A DNA stretch of 57,654 nt from Diphasiastrum complanatum (GCA_029204225.1 MU833344.1:1-57654), one strand, 5' to 3'; counted from the stretch's first letter, positions 32,960-45,960 are shown. Translations and numbers: made by a program. Notes: a model not told the origin generated them from the letters alone.

Positions 32960-33870
32960 ATGGATCAGTCTTCTCTAATCGAGAGACTCGATGGAGGGAA
33001 CTATGATCTCTGGAAGTTCAAAATGAAGGTGATGCTATTAGCCAAGGAATTGTGGAATGTTGGTGATGGCACATAAATTAAACCAGAAGGTGATGTAGCT
33101 ACTATCACCAAATGGAAACTGAGAGATGGCAAGACATTTGCCATGATCACTCTTAATATCAAGGATACACAGATAATTCACATACGCAATGCTCAGACAG
33201 CCAAGGATGCATGGGACATCCTAGCAACCCTCCATTATATTAGGGATGTTACTTCCAAATTACATTTAAGGAAGAAATTCTTCAACTTGAAGATGTTTGA
33301 AGCTGAAAGTGTTACAAATCATATCAACACTTTCAAAAATCTTATGGTGCAAATGGCTGCAATTGGTTCGGTCATTGAAGATTCCGATGATGTTATGACT
33401 CTGTTATCGAGTCTTCCTGAAGCCTATGAAAATTGGGTCATGATAATTTCGACCCAGGAGCAAATTAGTCTATCAAGAGCAATCTCAATGCTTCTACAAG
33501 AGGAAATCAGAAAATTTGCATCTTCCTCAGGATCAAGGTCGAATAATCAAGCTCTATATTTCAAAAATCAGAAGTTCAGATCCAAAAAAAGAGCAATTTG
33601 CAGTTTGGGTCGAATTTTGACTCAAGGTCAAATTCAAAACCTTCATCTTTCCAACCAAAGTAGAAACTATTCTGTAGATATTGCAAGAAAACTGGACATG
33701 AAACTAAGGACTGCAAAACTTTGAAATACAACAATGAGAAGAAGAAGCAATACCAACAACAAGCACGTAGTGCTTCAACCAGTTTTTTTGACCCAACAAA
33801 AGAGGAAGATGAAAAAGATTTTATGACCAAGGTCGGAGAACAACAAGATATCGATTCCTGGTATCTCGAT
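32960..33870 (+). pseudogene. Element E gag, ending at the protease motif
   Basis: ATG 32960 opens MDQSSLIERLDGGNYDLWKF, the start of a UBN2/Copia gag. A TAA at 33074-33076 interrupts, and the same frame runs on to 33724 (AWDILATLHY, KLHLRKKFFNLKM, VMTLLSSLPEAYENWVMI). A frameshift before about 33670 moves the zinc knuckle CRYCKKTGHETKDC (about 33672-33713) into another frame, which continues to DSWYLD at 33853-33870. Apart from one stop and one shift the gag is well preserved. Capsid assembly is the family role. Confidence 0.82.
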
Positions 33871-35406
33871 GAGTATATGGGATATCCATTCATCCTCTTT
33901 TTTTTGTTACTGATTTATTGTATGTATGTACACATCAGTTGCAATAGTCGTGAGGTGATGCAACTGCATAGTGAACAGTGATGTAGTCTGTAGTGTACAA
34001 AGAAGATGATGAGCTCCATTTTGACTAGTAATAGTCGACAATCATCGAAGGTGTCGAATGACTCGAGTCGACTTGTTTGCCCTTGAGAAGATGTCGATGA
34101 AGTCGAAGTTGGGATGTCGATAGACTTTGGTAAAGTCGGTGAAGTCAATGTCGATGAAGTTGAGTCGATCCTGCTCTGCTTCAAAGTCAATGTTTGCACA
34201 GACTGTTCGACTTATGCGAGTAAGACTACTACCATTGTAGAGAGAGAATATAGTACTCAAGAAATGAATTTAGGTGAGTAGAAGTGAAGATTAACTCCAA
34301 CAATAACAAAGGACAATTTTTTAATTTTATGGAAGCAAATTAAGTGTTGGCATTATCTCAGTATTCTTTATTACATTTCATTAATATACACATAAGTATA
34401 TAAGATATTTTGATAGTCATACCGACACAATAAATTGGAATTAGTGCTAGTAATTTCGTTGGTATGTTATGGAGACTTATCTTAAAATATCCGTGGCAAT
34501 TTTTTTTGAAAATTTTGGGTGCAAATGATATGTGACGACACTTCTTCCTCAACAGAAAGATTGTGAAATATTTTAATAGATTATAACAATTTTGCATTCA
34601 TTTATTCACTAGCAAAACAAAAAAACTTTTACAATTTATACAGACGAGTCTTTGAGCTCTATAATATATCAAAAATAAATCAAGACAAGAAGCTAATTGA
34701 TGTGAGAAGACAACTCTCTACTATATAGGGAGTAGTCCTATCTAGCATTTGGTAATGAACAACTAAGAGGCATCGGTAATGAACAGCTAAGAGGCATTGG
34801 TAAGGGAAAGCCAAAGGTCAATAACCACTAAATATAAAAAGCAAACCACAAATAATCACTCGAATCCAAACATCATTGGTTTAAATCCCATAAGTAAAGT
34901 GCATGAGTGAAATTATCCTAAAGTGCAAAAAATGGTTAAATTGCCCAATATAGATTACAATGTAACTAGGCCTATAAAATGTCATATATTGTTGGTGTTG
35001 TTGTATGCTGATGCCATACATTGAAAAGACGCTATATCACTCATGGATAAAAGTCAAATGTTCACATTCCTCTTGAAAACACCTCATGCACTGAACAATA
35101 AAGTATCTGACATATGAAATCAAAAGAGCTTGTAATGAACTATAGAATTTCTATTCTTCATCTTTCAAAAACTGGCTAAAGAATTGGATTCAATGTAATT
35201 CATCTATGTAGCCATTGGCTCAAGAAATACTACACAATTTTTGCACAAAACCCATATATGATCCATGCAACAAGTAGATGGTGACATCATGAGCAACGAG
35301 GCTAGCTTCACCCAGAAAGTCTATTTTTTCCTATGTTTGAGGCCTTCTAGCGACCTCAAATGATCAGCAAAATATGAATCAATGATAGTAAAATATAGCA
35401 TATTAG
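33871..35406. other. No recognisable gene; short repeats
   Basis: Contains a degenerate array of GTCGATGAAGT words (about 34090-34170) and three imperfect tandem units of about 24 bases, GCATYGGTAATGAACARCTAAGAG (about 34746-34800). It may include undetected 3' remains of element E. Confidence 0.45.
35402..35406. other. Target-site duplication of F, left copy
   Basis: ATTAG; the right copy ATAAG (38889-38893) has one mismatch. Confidence 0.6.
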
Positions 35407-36270
35407 TGTCAGAAAGTGGCGTGCAAAAGATAGGTCTACCTCGAAAAGAAACGAATGAAAATAATTCGTGTGTCTAGAAAAAAAAACTTTTCGTGCATGG
35501 CAGAATAAACTATCTTCATCTTTACAATGCATGACTACGCCTACCTATCAATTTCAAACAAAATAATAGTGATAGAAATCACGTTTGAACTTGTAGTAAC
35601 TAACTTTGAAATCGCCAATACTACAGTGATTATGTAGCCAAACAATTAAGCATAAAAAATCATCAGACAAATAATTAGTCGTGAATTGTTGGCGAATTAG
35701 TTGCGAAGAAATGCAGAAATGCATACATTTTGAGATGAAAGCTGAACGCAATGAAGGATAGTATCAATTCAGTATAAAAACGTAGCAGAAATAAATGAGT
35801 ACAATAAGTTGCAGATCGAAGCCGCGTACTCTATGCTATCTCCGAGCGGCTACTGTAGCTCTGCAGAAATGAACTAAAATAGCCACAGGCAACACTGTCG
35901 GGTTTTTCGCGAAAAAGGAGAAAAAAGAGAAGGTGCCCTTAAATCTCATTTAGGGTTGTCCCACACTTTGCCAGAGTCATTTCCTTAACATTTGAGGCTC
36001 TTCTGAAAAAGTGAAAAATGTGACTGTGATTTTACACGAGATTTCTGTCAGACGAAAATGTGAAAAAGGAGACACTACATTTTTCAACAGGATTCTTGAC
36101 AGGCGAAAAAGGAGACACTTCGTAAACTCCATGTAATTCTATAGACTACGTAAAAACACTTGTAATTCTACAGACTGTATAAAGACACGGGAAAATCCGT
36201 AGAACTGGATAAATAATGGATGAAGATTAAAACCGATTAGTCGATTGGTAAGAAGGAGAATAATCCAACA
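35407..36270 (-). repeat. Element F 3' LTR (left), promoter region missing
   Basis: Aligns with the right LTR except for a gap at about 35851, where about 326 bases (38201-38526) of the other LTR, including its TATA box, are absent. It also has about 45 bases not found in the right LTR (about 36013-36060). Confidence 0.85.
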
Positions 36271-36281
36271 CTCCCCCTTAA
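36271..36281 (-). other. Element F polypurine tract
   Basis: Minus strand TTAAGGGGGAG immediately before the 3' LTR. Confidence 0.85.
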
Positions 36282-37617
36282 TTTGAATCCTTGGATGCCT
36301 TGACCTTCAAACTTAGTTTTACACAAAATCTTCTGTGTGATTCCAAACTTAATGTTATGGCCATATTCAGTTAAGGACCTGAAATAGTCATAATATGGTA
36401 GACTGGCCCTCCAGTGTTCAAGATTATAGGTCATGCCGTGATTTAATTCCATTAATAACAAATTTGTAGAGAGTCTAGGAACATATAAGACCTTTGATGG
36501 TAATTTGAATTGATCATACTAGAATCGCAATATTACAGTACATTCACCTTCAATAGTGTGAGTACTATTGTCACCAAGATGAACAAATTTCTTCGTGTTG
36601 TAAGGAGTGTAGGAGTTGAAGATCTCACGTTGATTGGTCATATGTTGAGTTGCTCCAGAATCCAGAAACCATGAGTCATCCAAAAATGCGCTTTGATCTT
36701 TGACCATGAATGCGCCTTCATCCACTTTGACATGGGGAGATGATAAGACTGTGTTTGCTTGTTGATCAGGTTGCTTGGCTGCATTCTTTGCTTGGAGAAT
36801 TCGGCGTCCTTGATCTCATGGTTATTGCACTTGCAATACTTGCAAAACATCATCTTCTTCGATTGTGGATTCAATGATTGTTCTTGACCTTGAATCGGCT
36901 TCTTGGAGCTTTTCTGCTTCTGTCGCTTGCAGCCTTCTTGGAGCTTTTCTGCTTCTGTCGCTTCGAGCCTTTGTTGACATATAGAGCTTGAGAGGAGGAA
37001 GTAGACAAAGTGTTTGATTTCTTCTATTATCTTCTTGCAGCAACATAGTGATAACTCTAGTAAGAGTTAAAACCTGAGTGTGTCGATATGATCATCACCC
37101 AATATTCATATGTAGAGGGCAAGCTTGAAAGCAATGTCATAATTGTGTCTTGATCGTCTATGCCTGATCCGACAATGGCCATCTGTTGCAAGAGATTCTT
37201 AAACTGGTTTATGTGACTATGAAGTGAATCACCAACAGACATTTTGAATGTGAAGAATTTCCTTCGTAGATGTAACTTAGTAGTTACGTCGCTCACGTCA
37301 TATAGTGAGTTCAAAATGTCCCAAACGTCTCTTGACATTTGAGCTTCAACTACGTGTCCAATCTTGAGGATAATAAGTGCGAAAGCTTTACTGTCCTTCG
37401 ATTTTCACTTTGAGTCGTCAGCTTCAGGTTTTATTTTTGTACCTGTAACAACATCCCATAAGTCACCGGCGATTAGCAAGGTCTTCATCTTAAATTTCCA
37501 CAAATGATAATTGGAACCATTCAGCTTGTCTGCGATAAGACCGACTTTACTTTGAGAATCCTTGGAACTTAGTCTGTCGATTGTGTTGATGATGCTGAGA
37601 TGTGGTAATGCCAACAA
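36282..37617 (-). pseudogene. Element F gag-protease remnants
   Basis: Read from 37617 down. The gag reads LIADKLNGSNYHLWKFKMK, a stop after PEADDSK (about 37405), then DVWDILNSLYDVSDVTTKLH, MTLLSSLPSTYEYWVMI and a stop near 37060. A basic linker with an internal duplication follows, then the knuckle CKYCKCNNHEIKDAEF (about 36850), whose last Cys is replaced by Ala. The protease reads SWFLDSGATQHMTN (about 36650), followed by HLGDNSTHTIEGEC and LYVPRLSTNL. The last readable part (KFEGQGIQGFKLRG) abuts the PPT. Frames change at least three times. The closest relative in the window is element E gag. Confidence 0.82.
36900..36967 (-). repeat. Tandem duplication of about 34 bp in F gag linker
   Basis: The phrase CTTCTTGGAGCTTTTCTGCT followed by TCTGTCGCTT occurs twice in succession. 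Confidence 0.8.
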
Positions 37618-37747
37618 TAGGAAATCGATTCTCTAATACTGAAAGGTTGAAAAGAAGTGAAGAGTATGATATCAATTTGATATCGCGAAAGATATCAAGT
37701 ATTAGAGCTTTCGCTCTGTTGGAATCATATAAAGAAGTAGTGAAGTA

Positions 37748-37759
37748 GTTTTGATACCA
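37748..37759 (-). other. Element F primer binding site
   Basis: Minus strand TGGTATCAAAAC beside the 5' LTR; a tRNA-iMet-like site with changes at its end. Confidence 0.78.
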
Positions 37760-38888
37760 TGTCGAAAAGTGGCGTGCAAAAGATAGGTCTAGCTCGAAAA
37801 GAGACGAATGAAAATAATTAGTGTGTCTAAAAAAAAAACTTTTCGTGCATGGCGGAATAAACTATCTTCATCTTTACAATGCATGACTACGCCTATCAAT
37901 TTCAAACAAAATAATAGTGATAGCAATCACGTTTGAACTTGTAGTAACTAACTTTGAAATCGCCAATACTACAGTGATTACGTAGCCAAACAATTAAGCA
38001 TCGAAAATTATCAGACAAATAATTAGTCGCGAATTGTTCACGAATTAGTCACAAAGAAATACAGAAACTCATACATTATGAGATGAAAACTGAACGCAAT
38101 GAAGGATAGTTTTGATTTAGTATGAAAATGTAACAAAAGTAAATGAGTACAATAAGTTGTAGATCGATGCCGCATACTCTATGCTATCTCTGAGCGGCTA
38201 AAATGAAAGTTTGAATTAAGCGCAATGCTGATAAGCAATAGCTCAATAGCAATCTCTAAAACAACTCTAAGAAGTGAGCTAGAATGCTCAGAAGTGTTCA
38301 AGCTCACAGGTTTGAGAGAGAGAGCTAACTATTCAAATGCTTCGGATAATCTTCAACTTATGATGATTATTGTATGAATATGGACAACTATTTATACTAA
38401 GAAATTAGGTCGTCAATTACGATCTCCAGTTGGCTCGTGATCCGTTGGCATCCATCCAGTCCTTGTCATTGATTGATAAGCGGTGAAATTGGCCGTAAAC
38501 ATTCTGTCTGCATAAATAACCAAAAACTGTCGCTCTGTAGAAATGAACTAAAACAGCCACCGGCGACACTTTTGGGTTTTTCGCGAAAAAGGAGAATGTG
38601 CCCTTAAGTCTCATTTAGGGTTGCCCCACACTTTGCCAGAGTCATTTCTTTAACATTGAGGCTCTTCTGAAAAAGTGAAAAATGAGAAAAAGGAGACATT
38701 GCATTTTTCAACGGGATTCCTGACAGGCGAAAAGGAGACATTGTCGTAAACTTCGTGTAATTCTGCAGACTGTGTAAAAACACTTGTAATTCTGCAGACT
38801 GTATAAACACATGGGAAAATCCGCAGAACTGGATAAACAATGTATGAAAACCGATTAGTCGATTGCTAAGAAGGAGAATAATCCAACA
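37760..38888 (-). repeat. Element F 5' LTR (right), complete
   Basis: 1129 bases. It contains the segment 38201-38526 that the left LTR lacks. Confidence 0.85.
38388..38396 (-). promoter_or_regulatory. TATA box in the F 5' LTR
   Basis: Minus strand TATAAATAG, about 490 bases into the LTR, a plausible U3/R distance. It lies inside the segment missing from the 3' LTR. Confidence 0.6.
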
Positions 38889-41479
<2,591 letters not shown>

Positions 41480-41752
41480 TAGATTGTCACTAGTAACACT
41501 AGCAATTGTAAGAGAATGGGCAGTCTAATACATGCAGAGTATCCTAGTATAGTGTGGACACCATGTGCTACACATTGTATCGATTTTTTGTTGATGCATG
41601 ACATAGGTGGCCTCCCTTGGGTGGTAGACATTACATTCACAGCTCATTCTCTAGTCTCTATTGTGACAAAGAAGAGTGCATTGGTTATATTTCTCACATA
41701 TAGTACATTGGATTGGTATACGATTCATAATGTAAGTCCACTGTCCCCTTAA
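41480..41752 (+). pseudogene. hAT-family transposase fragment (DUF659 region)
   Basis: The plus-strand frame reads IVTSNTSNCKRMG, EYPSIVWTPCATHCIDFLL and DIGGLPWVVDI. This is the hAT signature 'V-T-D-N-x-x-N---G' followed by 'TPCAAHCLDLLLEDI', the core around the second catalytic Asp. Here the Asp of TDN is replaced by Ser (TSN). The frame ends soon after (STLDWYT) and lacks the BED finger and C-terminal dimerisation domain. A dead relic; terminal inverted repeats were not found. Confidence 0.75.
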
Positions 41753-42547
41753 AATATTTTAGAACCTTCATCAACTAAACAAAAGAATTTTCATAATCTA
41801 CAAGAGCAACAAAATCATATGAATTTCCTTGATGCACATTTGCAATGCATTCAAATATTCTTCTATACCCTTCTGTTCTCCACACATCCTTCCTTGAAGT
41901 CCTGTCCAATATGACCAACCCAATATTATTGTCAACTCCAATGGGAGACACAATCTCAATAGTTGTCTCTACTTCCAAGACAACATTAACTATTTTCCAT
42001 GGCAAGGAAAAAACATCTGTCTTGATGCCAACATGCACTCTCTTTGCCTATCACTTCATCATGTTGGAGGGTCTTGTGCTCACGAGAGGGTGCACTACAT
42101 CAAATGGCTGCCAGCTTTGAGTTCATATAGTGGAGTCAGAGTTGCGAGGCTGTTGGATAAAAATTTCATACCACAGTTTTTGGAGAGGACTTTTGGCGGC
42201 GAGCCGCTTGTGGAGCTGCTACGTTTTATATATCATATGTGACTGATAGATCGAGAGGGATCATATAGGCCAGTAGGCCTTGCAAATACCACTTATTGAT
42301 GACCAAAGGTGGTACATACATTTACACTTTCATTGTTTTAAAAGCCGGTAATACTTTTTGCATTTGTTTTCGCTATATGTTAAATTATCTCACAATATGA
42401 TTTCAAGTTCTTCGCTTATTTATGGGATTTCAAAATTGCAAGTGAAGTGGGCCATGAGGTGGGATTTTTTTCATAAGCCTATTTACTATATCCTTTGTGG
42501 TCACATCAACGTACACACATTAGTGAGGTTCTACATGATGGAAGGGT

Positions 42548-42569
42548 GGGGGGGGGGGGGGGGGGGGGG
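42548..42569 (+). repeat. G22 homopolymer
   Basis: 22 consecutive G residues after GAAGGGT. It can form a G-quadruplex, and its length is prone to sequencing error. Confidence 0.9.
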
Positions 42570-43378
42570 ACTACACTTCCACTATTTACCCTCATCAACA
42601 TGGACCCATCTGCAATTGATTGAGCATCAGAAATTAGATTTTGAGTGTGGACAGAGATAATTTTCTAGAGTGATGGCTAATGAGAGAGATTTTTTGTTAG
42701 AGCCCATTACTTGGTGGATGTGGTTGGGAAGGGCTCTCATGAGTTGACGACATTTATTACTTGATATTGCCATAGGATTGCTCTACTTCATCTTGTGAGC
42801 ATAACTATAGCACATGGTCTCTTTTTCACACAAAGAGACGTAATAGATTGATTGTGCCACAATGTGGACGGTTGGTGTACTTTTGTAGCACCAATATGAG
42901 GCTTGTGCGATGCATTCAGAAATATGGGAGGCCGACGCAGGTTAATCCAAATCATCACTAGAATTGAACATTAGGTATTCTTGTATGAAATTCATGTTCA
43001 ATTTTAACAAATGTTAGACAATTCGCTGTCCTCAAATGGTGACTTTATGGTCATTGCATTTCAATTTGTTTGTGTCATTGAATTTTGCAAGTTTGTTAGC
43101 ATTAGGTTCAAAAATGTTGACAACCCTACAAAAAAAAACTATATTCATAAATTTTCTATGCTTTAGCTTATCCACCCTTCTCAAACAATACTGTAAATGA
43201 TTACAAACCCAAAATTAGTAGGGATGGATTATAAATTTTATACACCAAATGTGTAAAAGTCTCTCACATCCCTTTTTGTATACAAGAAGAAATTTTCTCA
43301 CAATTTAAATTGGTACGTGCCTTGATTTCGTTTGCTCAAAGAAAACATGCACTTCATTGTTGGTAAAAAGTATCATGA

Positions 43379-43440
43379 ATAGTGAATCTTAGGAGTAAGA
43401 AAATTCTATGATAGTGACTCTTAGGAGTAAGAAAATTATC
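43379..43440. repeat. Imperfect tandem repeat, two units of about 35 bp
   Basis: Both units contain CTTAGGAGTAAGAAAATT preceded by ATAGTGA. Confidence 0.8.
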
Positions 43441-43653
43441 ATATAAATGAATGCTTTTATGTAGCACTTGTATTATGAGCATGAGCATGACAGCATCGGA
43501 GGACTAACTCAAGAACATGATAGAGCACATTAGTGTCGAGCTTGGCACAGATTAGTACTAGCTATACAGTGAGCTGTGTGTTTGATTCCTAATTTCCAAA
43601 AGCATACCTGTTTCTTTGTATCACACTAGATCTTGATCAGCAAGAGAATCAAT

Positions 43654-43760
43654 CACGATGCAAAGAAAAAGGAGCAGTCTTTCTACTGCAACAGGAAAGG
43701 CCGTCGTGTATACGACTGTACAAAGTGTTTGAAAGATCTACTAAAGAGGCAAGAATAATC
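43654..43760 (+). pseudogene. Possible Copia gag zinc-knuckle relic
   Basis: The frame reads KKKEQSFYCNRKGRRVYDCT, then KCLKDLLKRQE and a stop. The spacing matches a CCHC knuckle (C-x2-C-x3-G-H-x4-C) in which the first Cys is Ser and the His is Arg, each one base change away. The Lys-rich flanks fit a Copia gag. No neighbouring gag or protease was found, so this is tentative. Confidence 0.35.
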
Positions 43761-43978
43761 AAGTGGTAATAAATTTTTTGCAACTACAAGGATATGATAC
43801 GCTCAAAAATTAAATAAATTTGAGTAGATGCTTGATGAAATTCAATTTGAAACACTTTATTGAATACGTAATAAGTAAAATGAATTATAGTGTCGATGCT
43901 GACTGAGGGGAGGTGCTAAATTGCTAGATGGTACTTACTCATTGGCTTCAATTAACACCTTTTGTCATTTCCTTTCCA

Positions 43979-43980
<2 letters not shown>

Positions 43981-44038
<58 letters not shown>
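43981..44038. repeat. (TC)29 microsatellite
   Basis: Uninterrupted TC run. Confidence 0.97.
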
Positions 44039-44040
<2 letters not shown>

Positions 44041-44395
44041 GAGCTTCTCACACTGAATCCCAAAATGTCTAATGCATTATGTTTCTCAGGAGCATACTTG
44101 ACTACAAATGTTTACTATCCAAAGCTTTTAATTTGTCGGCTGCTAGAACGAATAAATGTGCACAACAAAGTTATCAGACTGGAACAAGTAAATTAACAAA
44201 ACAAGAAAATACTGTTCCAAAGCTCGGTGAAAAAATCAGAGCCTAAGATCTCTATATACTTAATGATGTAGACATAAAACTAGATGGGACAATCACTTGA
44301 TGGAGAATACAGAGCCCATATTCCTGGCTTTGCATTAATAGCTCAATATGGCTGCGGAAATTACACAGGTTAAGCGGGTCCAGGGAGATCCTCGT

Positions 44396-44767
44396 TTAGG
44401 TCTCAGTTGTATCTTTGATGCTGAGCTCTTTTATGTCAGTTTCCAATTTAACTGAGTCAGCCTTCTTCTCTTCATCCTTCATGACTTCCTCGGATTTGTT
44501 CTCTATTGTCTCGGACTCTTTGACAGCCTCAGCTTCGGCGGGAATATTACCGCCTGTAGGTGCTTCGGGTTCCTTCACTTTCTCGGTGACGGGTTCGGTG
44601 GGTCCTGCCTTTTCCTGCATTGCAGTCTGCAAGCATAACACAGCAACAAGAGAGCCTCTCTGATGAGATATTATGCTTCAAAATTCGATCAAACAGTTTA
44701 CAACTACAGCATGATTTTGCGTCAAAAGCAGATAGATATCAGACACCTCAGTTTGAACGATTGTCAT
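44396..44767 (-). CDS. Putative two-exon gene for an 83-residue acidic protein
   Basis: Exon 1 (44767-44747) encodes MTIVQTE and ends GAG|GTGTCT. The intron (44746-44627) ends TTGCAG. Exon 2 (44626-44396) continues in phase 0 with TAMQEKAGPTEPVTEKVKEP and runs to a TAA at 44398-44396. The product is about 83 residues, rich in Glu, Lys, Pro and Thr and without Cys, so probably extended or disordered (KSEEVMKDEEKKADSVKLE, ending IKELSIKDTTET). There is no transmembrane segment or signal peptide. A TATA-like box lies 107 bases upstream of the ATG and a GA tract lies beyond it, a normal plant promoter layout. I do not recognise the family. Exon 2 alone is an 81-codon ORF reading from another ATG (44641) inside the intron end. 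The two-exon model is preferred because of the good splice sites and phase. No transposon sequence touches it, so it is a candidate host gene. Confidence 0.6.
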
Positions 44768-44873
44768 TATGGTATGCAAGATCTGAGAATTGAAGAAGCA
44801 GCTGCTTGAAAGATTGTATCAGGTTGCTTTGTAATAGGTGAGATTGCACAAGCTGCTACACAACGGGTGCTGC

Positions 44874-44881
44874 TTATTTAA
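44874..44881 (-). promoter_or_regulatory. TATA-like box of the 83-residue gene
   Basis: Minus strand TTAAATAA, 107 bases before the proposed ATG, with the GA tract (44926-44955) 45 bases further upstream. Confidence 0.45.
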
Positions 44882-44922
44882 CATGAGAGAAAAGGGTGGA
44901 AGATGCCATAGTACAACCCATA

Positions 44923-44925
<3 letters not shown>

Positions 44926-44955
<30 letters not shown>
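44926..44955. repeat. (GA)15 tract upstream of the 83-residue gene
   Basis: Perfect GA repeat. In plants such tracts in promoters can bind BBR/BPC GAGA factors (family knowledge). Confidence 0.9.
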
Positions 44956-44961
<6 letters not shown>

Positions 44962-45025
44962 TGCTACTTTTCTGCTAAGGTAGAAAGGAAGGTGAGTATG
45001 TCAACTTCTCTGGTAGGATACTCCA

Positions 45026-45083
45026 TGTTAACTTACTCTTTCTTTTGTTTAATATGTTAACTTACTCTTTCTTTTGTTTAATA
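45026..45083. repeat. Perfect 29-bp tandem duplication
   Basis: Two identical units beginning TGTTAACTTACTCTTTC, followed by the start of a third (TGTTAA). Confidence 0.93.
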
Positions 45084-45309
45084 TGTTAATGTCATGCTTT
45101 ATGGCACATGGGATCTTTGTACTATGAAATTCCCACTGGCCATTGGTTGGATCATTTTGTTCGATAAGGCTTGATAGTGTTCCAATGCACTAGTGGGAAG
45201 GTTTTGCCTATGTCCATTTTGCATGCAACATGGACTCATCGTTGAACTCAAGTATATTTGCATTCCACTAGTTTGCCACATTTTGTTGTTTAAAGCTTTT
45301 GGATTTTGG

Positions 45310-45960
45310 CAAAATAGTCAAACATGCCATTAATGTGGTGTTGTGGGCGGAGGACATTTTGCCCGGATTTTCAAATTTTTTTAGCCATGGCCCAAGCCTC
45401 AATTGTTTTGGAAATCCGTACCAGGTAGAATGTCCTATGCCTGGCACCTTCCATTGCATAGTGGATACCTTTGACTTTTTCAGATGTATTTTATGAAACG
45501 TAATGAGCACTTTGACTCTAACTGACCAATCTGGAAGTTCACGTGGTAGTCATATGCTTGACGTGATGGGTGGAAAGCACAGCACATGCATGTGGAAAAG
45601 AATACATTAATTTTCTACTTTTTAAACTATCCAAAAAATGGGCAGAATAAGCAAGAGGTATCTGTTACGTATTATGGAAGGAGGACATTCTGCCCAATAA
45701 GGATTTTCAAAAAAAATTAGGTGAGGCCCAGAGGGGCCTAGCCTAAATTTTTTTCGAAAGCCGAACCGGTCAGAATGTCCTTTGCCCAACACATTCCATT
45801 GCATAATGGATACTTTGACTTTTTTCACATGTACATTATGAAGTGTAATAAGTAGTCCGACTTTGTTCCGACTAGTGTGGAACTGCCATATGGCAGTCGT
45901 ACGTCTGACGCTGATGCATAGGCAGGAAAGTGCGGCACACGGATTTTGAAAAAAAGAGAT
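45310..45960. repeat. Two diverged direct copies of a foldback (hairpin) sequence
   Basis: Each copy has a hairpin whose arms begin GGACATTYTGCCC and end AGAATGTCC: 45352-45435 and 45683-45780. In the second, arms of about 45 bases pair imperfectly around GAGGCCCAGAGGGGCC. Each hairpin is followed by matching sequence starting TTCCATTGCATARTGGATAC (45449 and 45794) that extends about 150 bases. The copies are about 340 bases apart and clearly diverged. This fits a MITE or foldback element duplicated in tandem. The minus-strand ORFs across it are probably chance. Confidence 0.72.

Larger units (their letters stand above)
32380..33870 (+). mobile_element. Copia element E, 5' part only
   Basis: A putative 5' LTR (32380-32819, TGTC...GACA ends) is followed at once by a PBS (32820-32831) and a gag frame. 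Similarity to Copia stops at about 33870, just after SWYLD of the protease, where the catalytic D-S-G should be completed. The integrase, RT, RNase H and 3' LTR are missing. Its gag is related to that of element F. Confidence 0.8.
35407..38888 (-). mobile_element. Copia element F: compact gag-protease element
   Basis: 3482 bases on the minus strand. LTRs of 864 bases (left, 3') and 1129 bases (right, 5') both begin TGTC and end CCAACA. The PBS (37748-37759) and a strong PPT (36271-36281) adjoin them, and a near-matching 5-base target duplication flanks the element. Inside are gag, zinc knuckle, protease and a little pre-integrase sequence. Integrase, RT and RNase H are absent. The pre-integrase segment runs straight into 3'-terminal sequence before the PPT, which indicates an internal deletion. 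It is non-autonomous and now also inactivated in gag. Confidence 0.88.
41753..43650. other. Unassigned; coding-like fragments without a recognised family
   Basis: Plus-strand frames such as SGVRVARLLDKNFIPQFLER (about 42130-42190) and a minus-strand 87-codon frame at 41775-42038 look weakly protein-like, but I recognise no family. Possibly further transposon debris. The region includes a G homopolymer and a small tandem repeat. Confidence 0.35.

Noticed and set aside
41775-42038. Minus-strand 87-codon ORF as a gene
   Set aside because: No recognised domain, no promoter or splice context, and it sits beside hAT debris.
44396-44641. The 81-codon single-exon reading of the small gene starting MLCLQTAM
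   Set aside because: Its ATG lies in what looks like an intron end (TTGCAG acceptor); the two-exon model with MTIVQTE fits splice sites and phase better. It cannot be excluded without RNA data.
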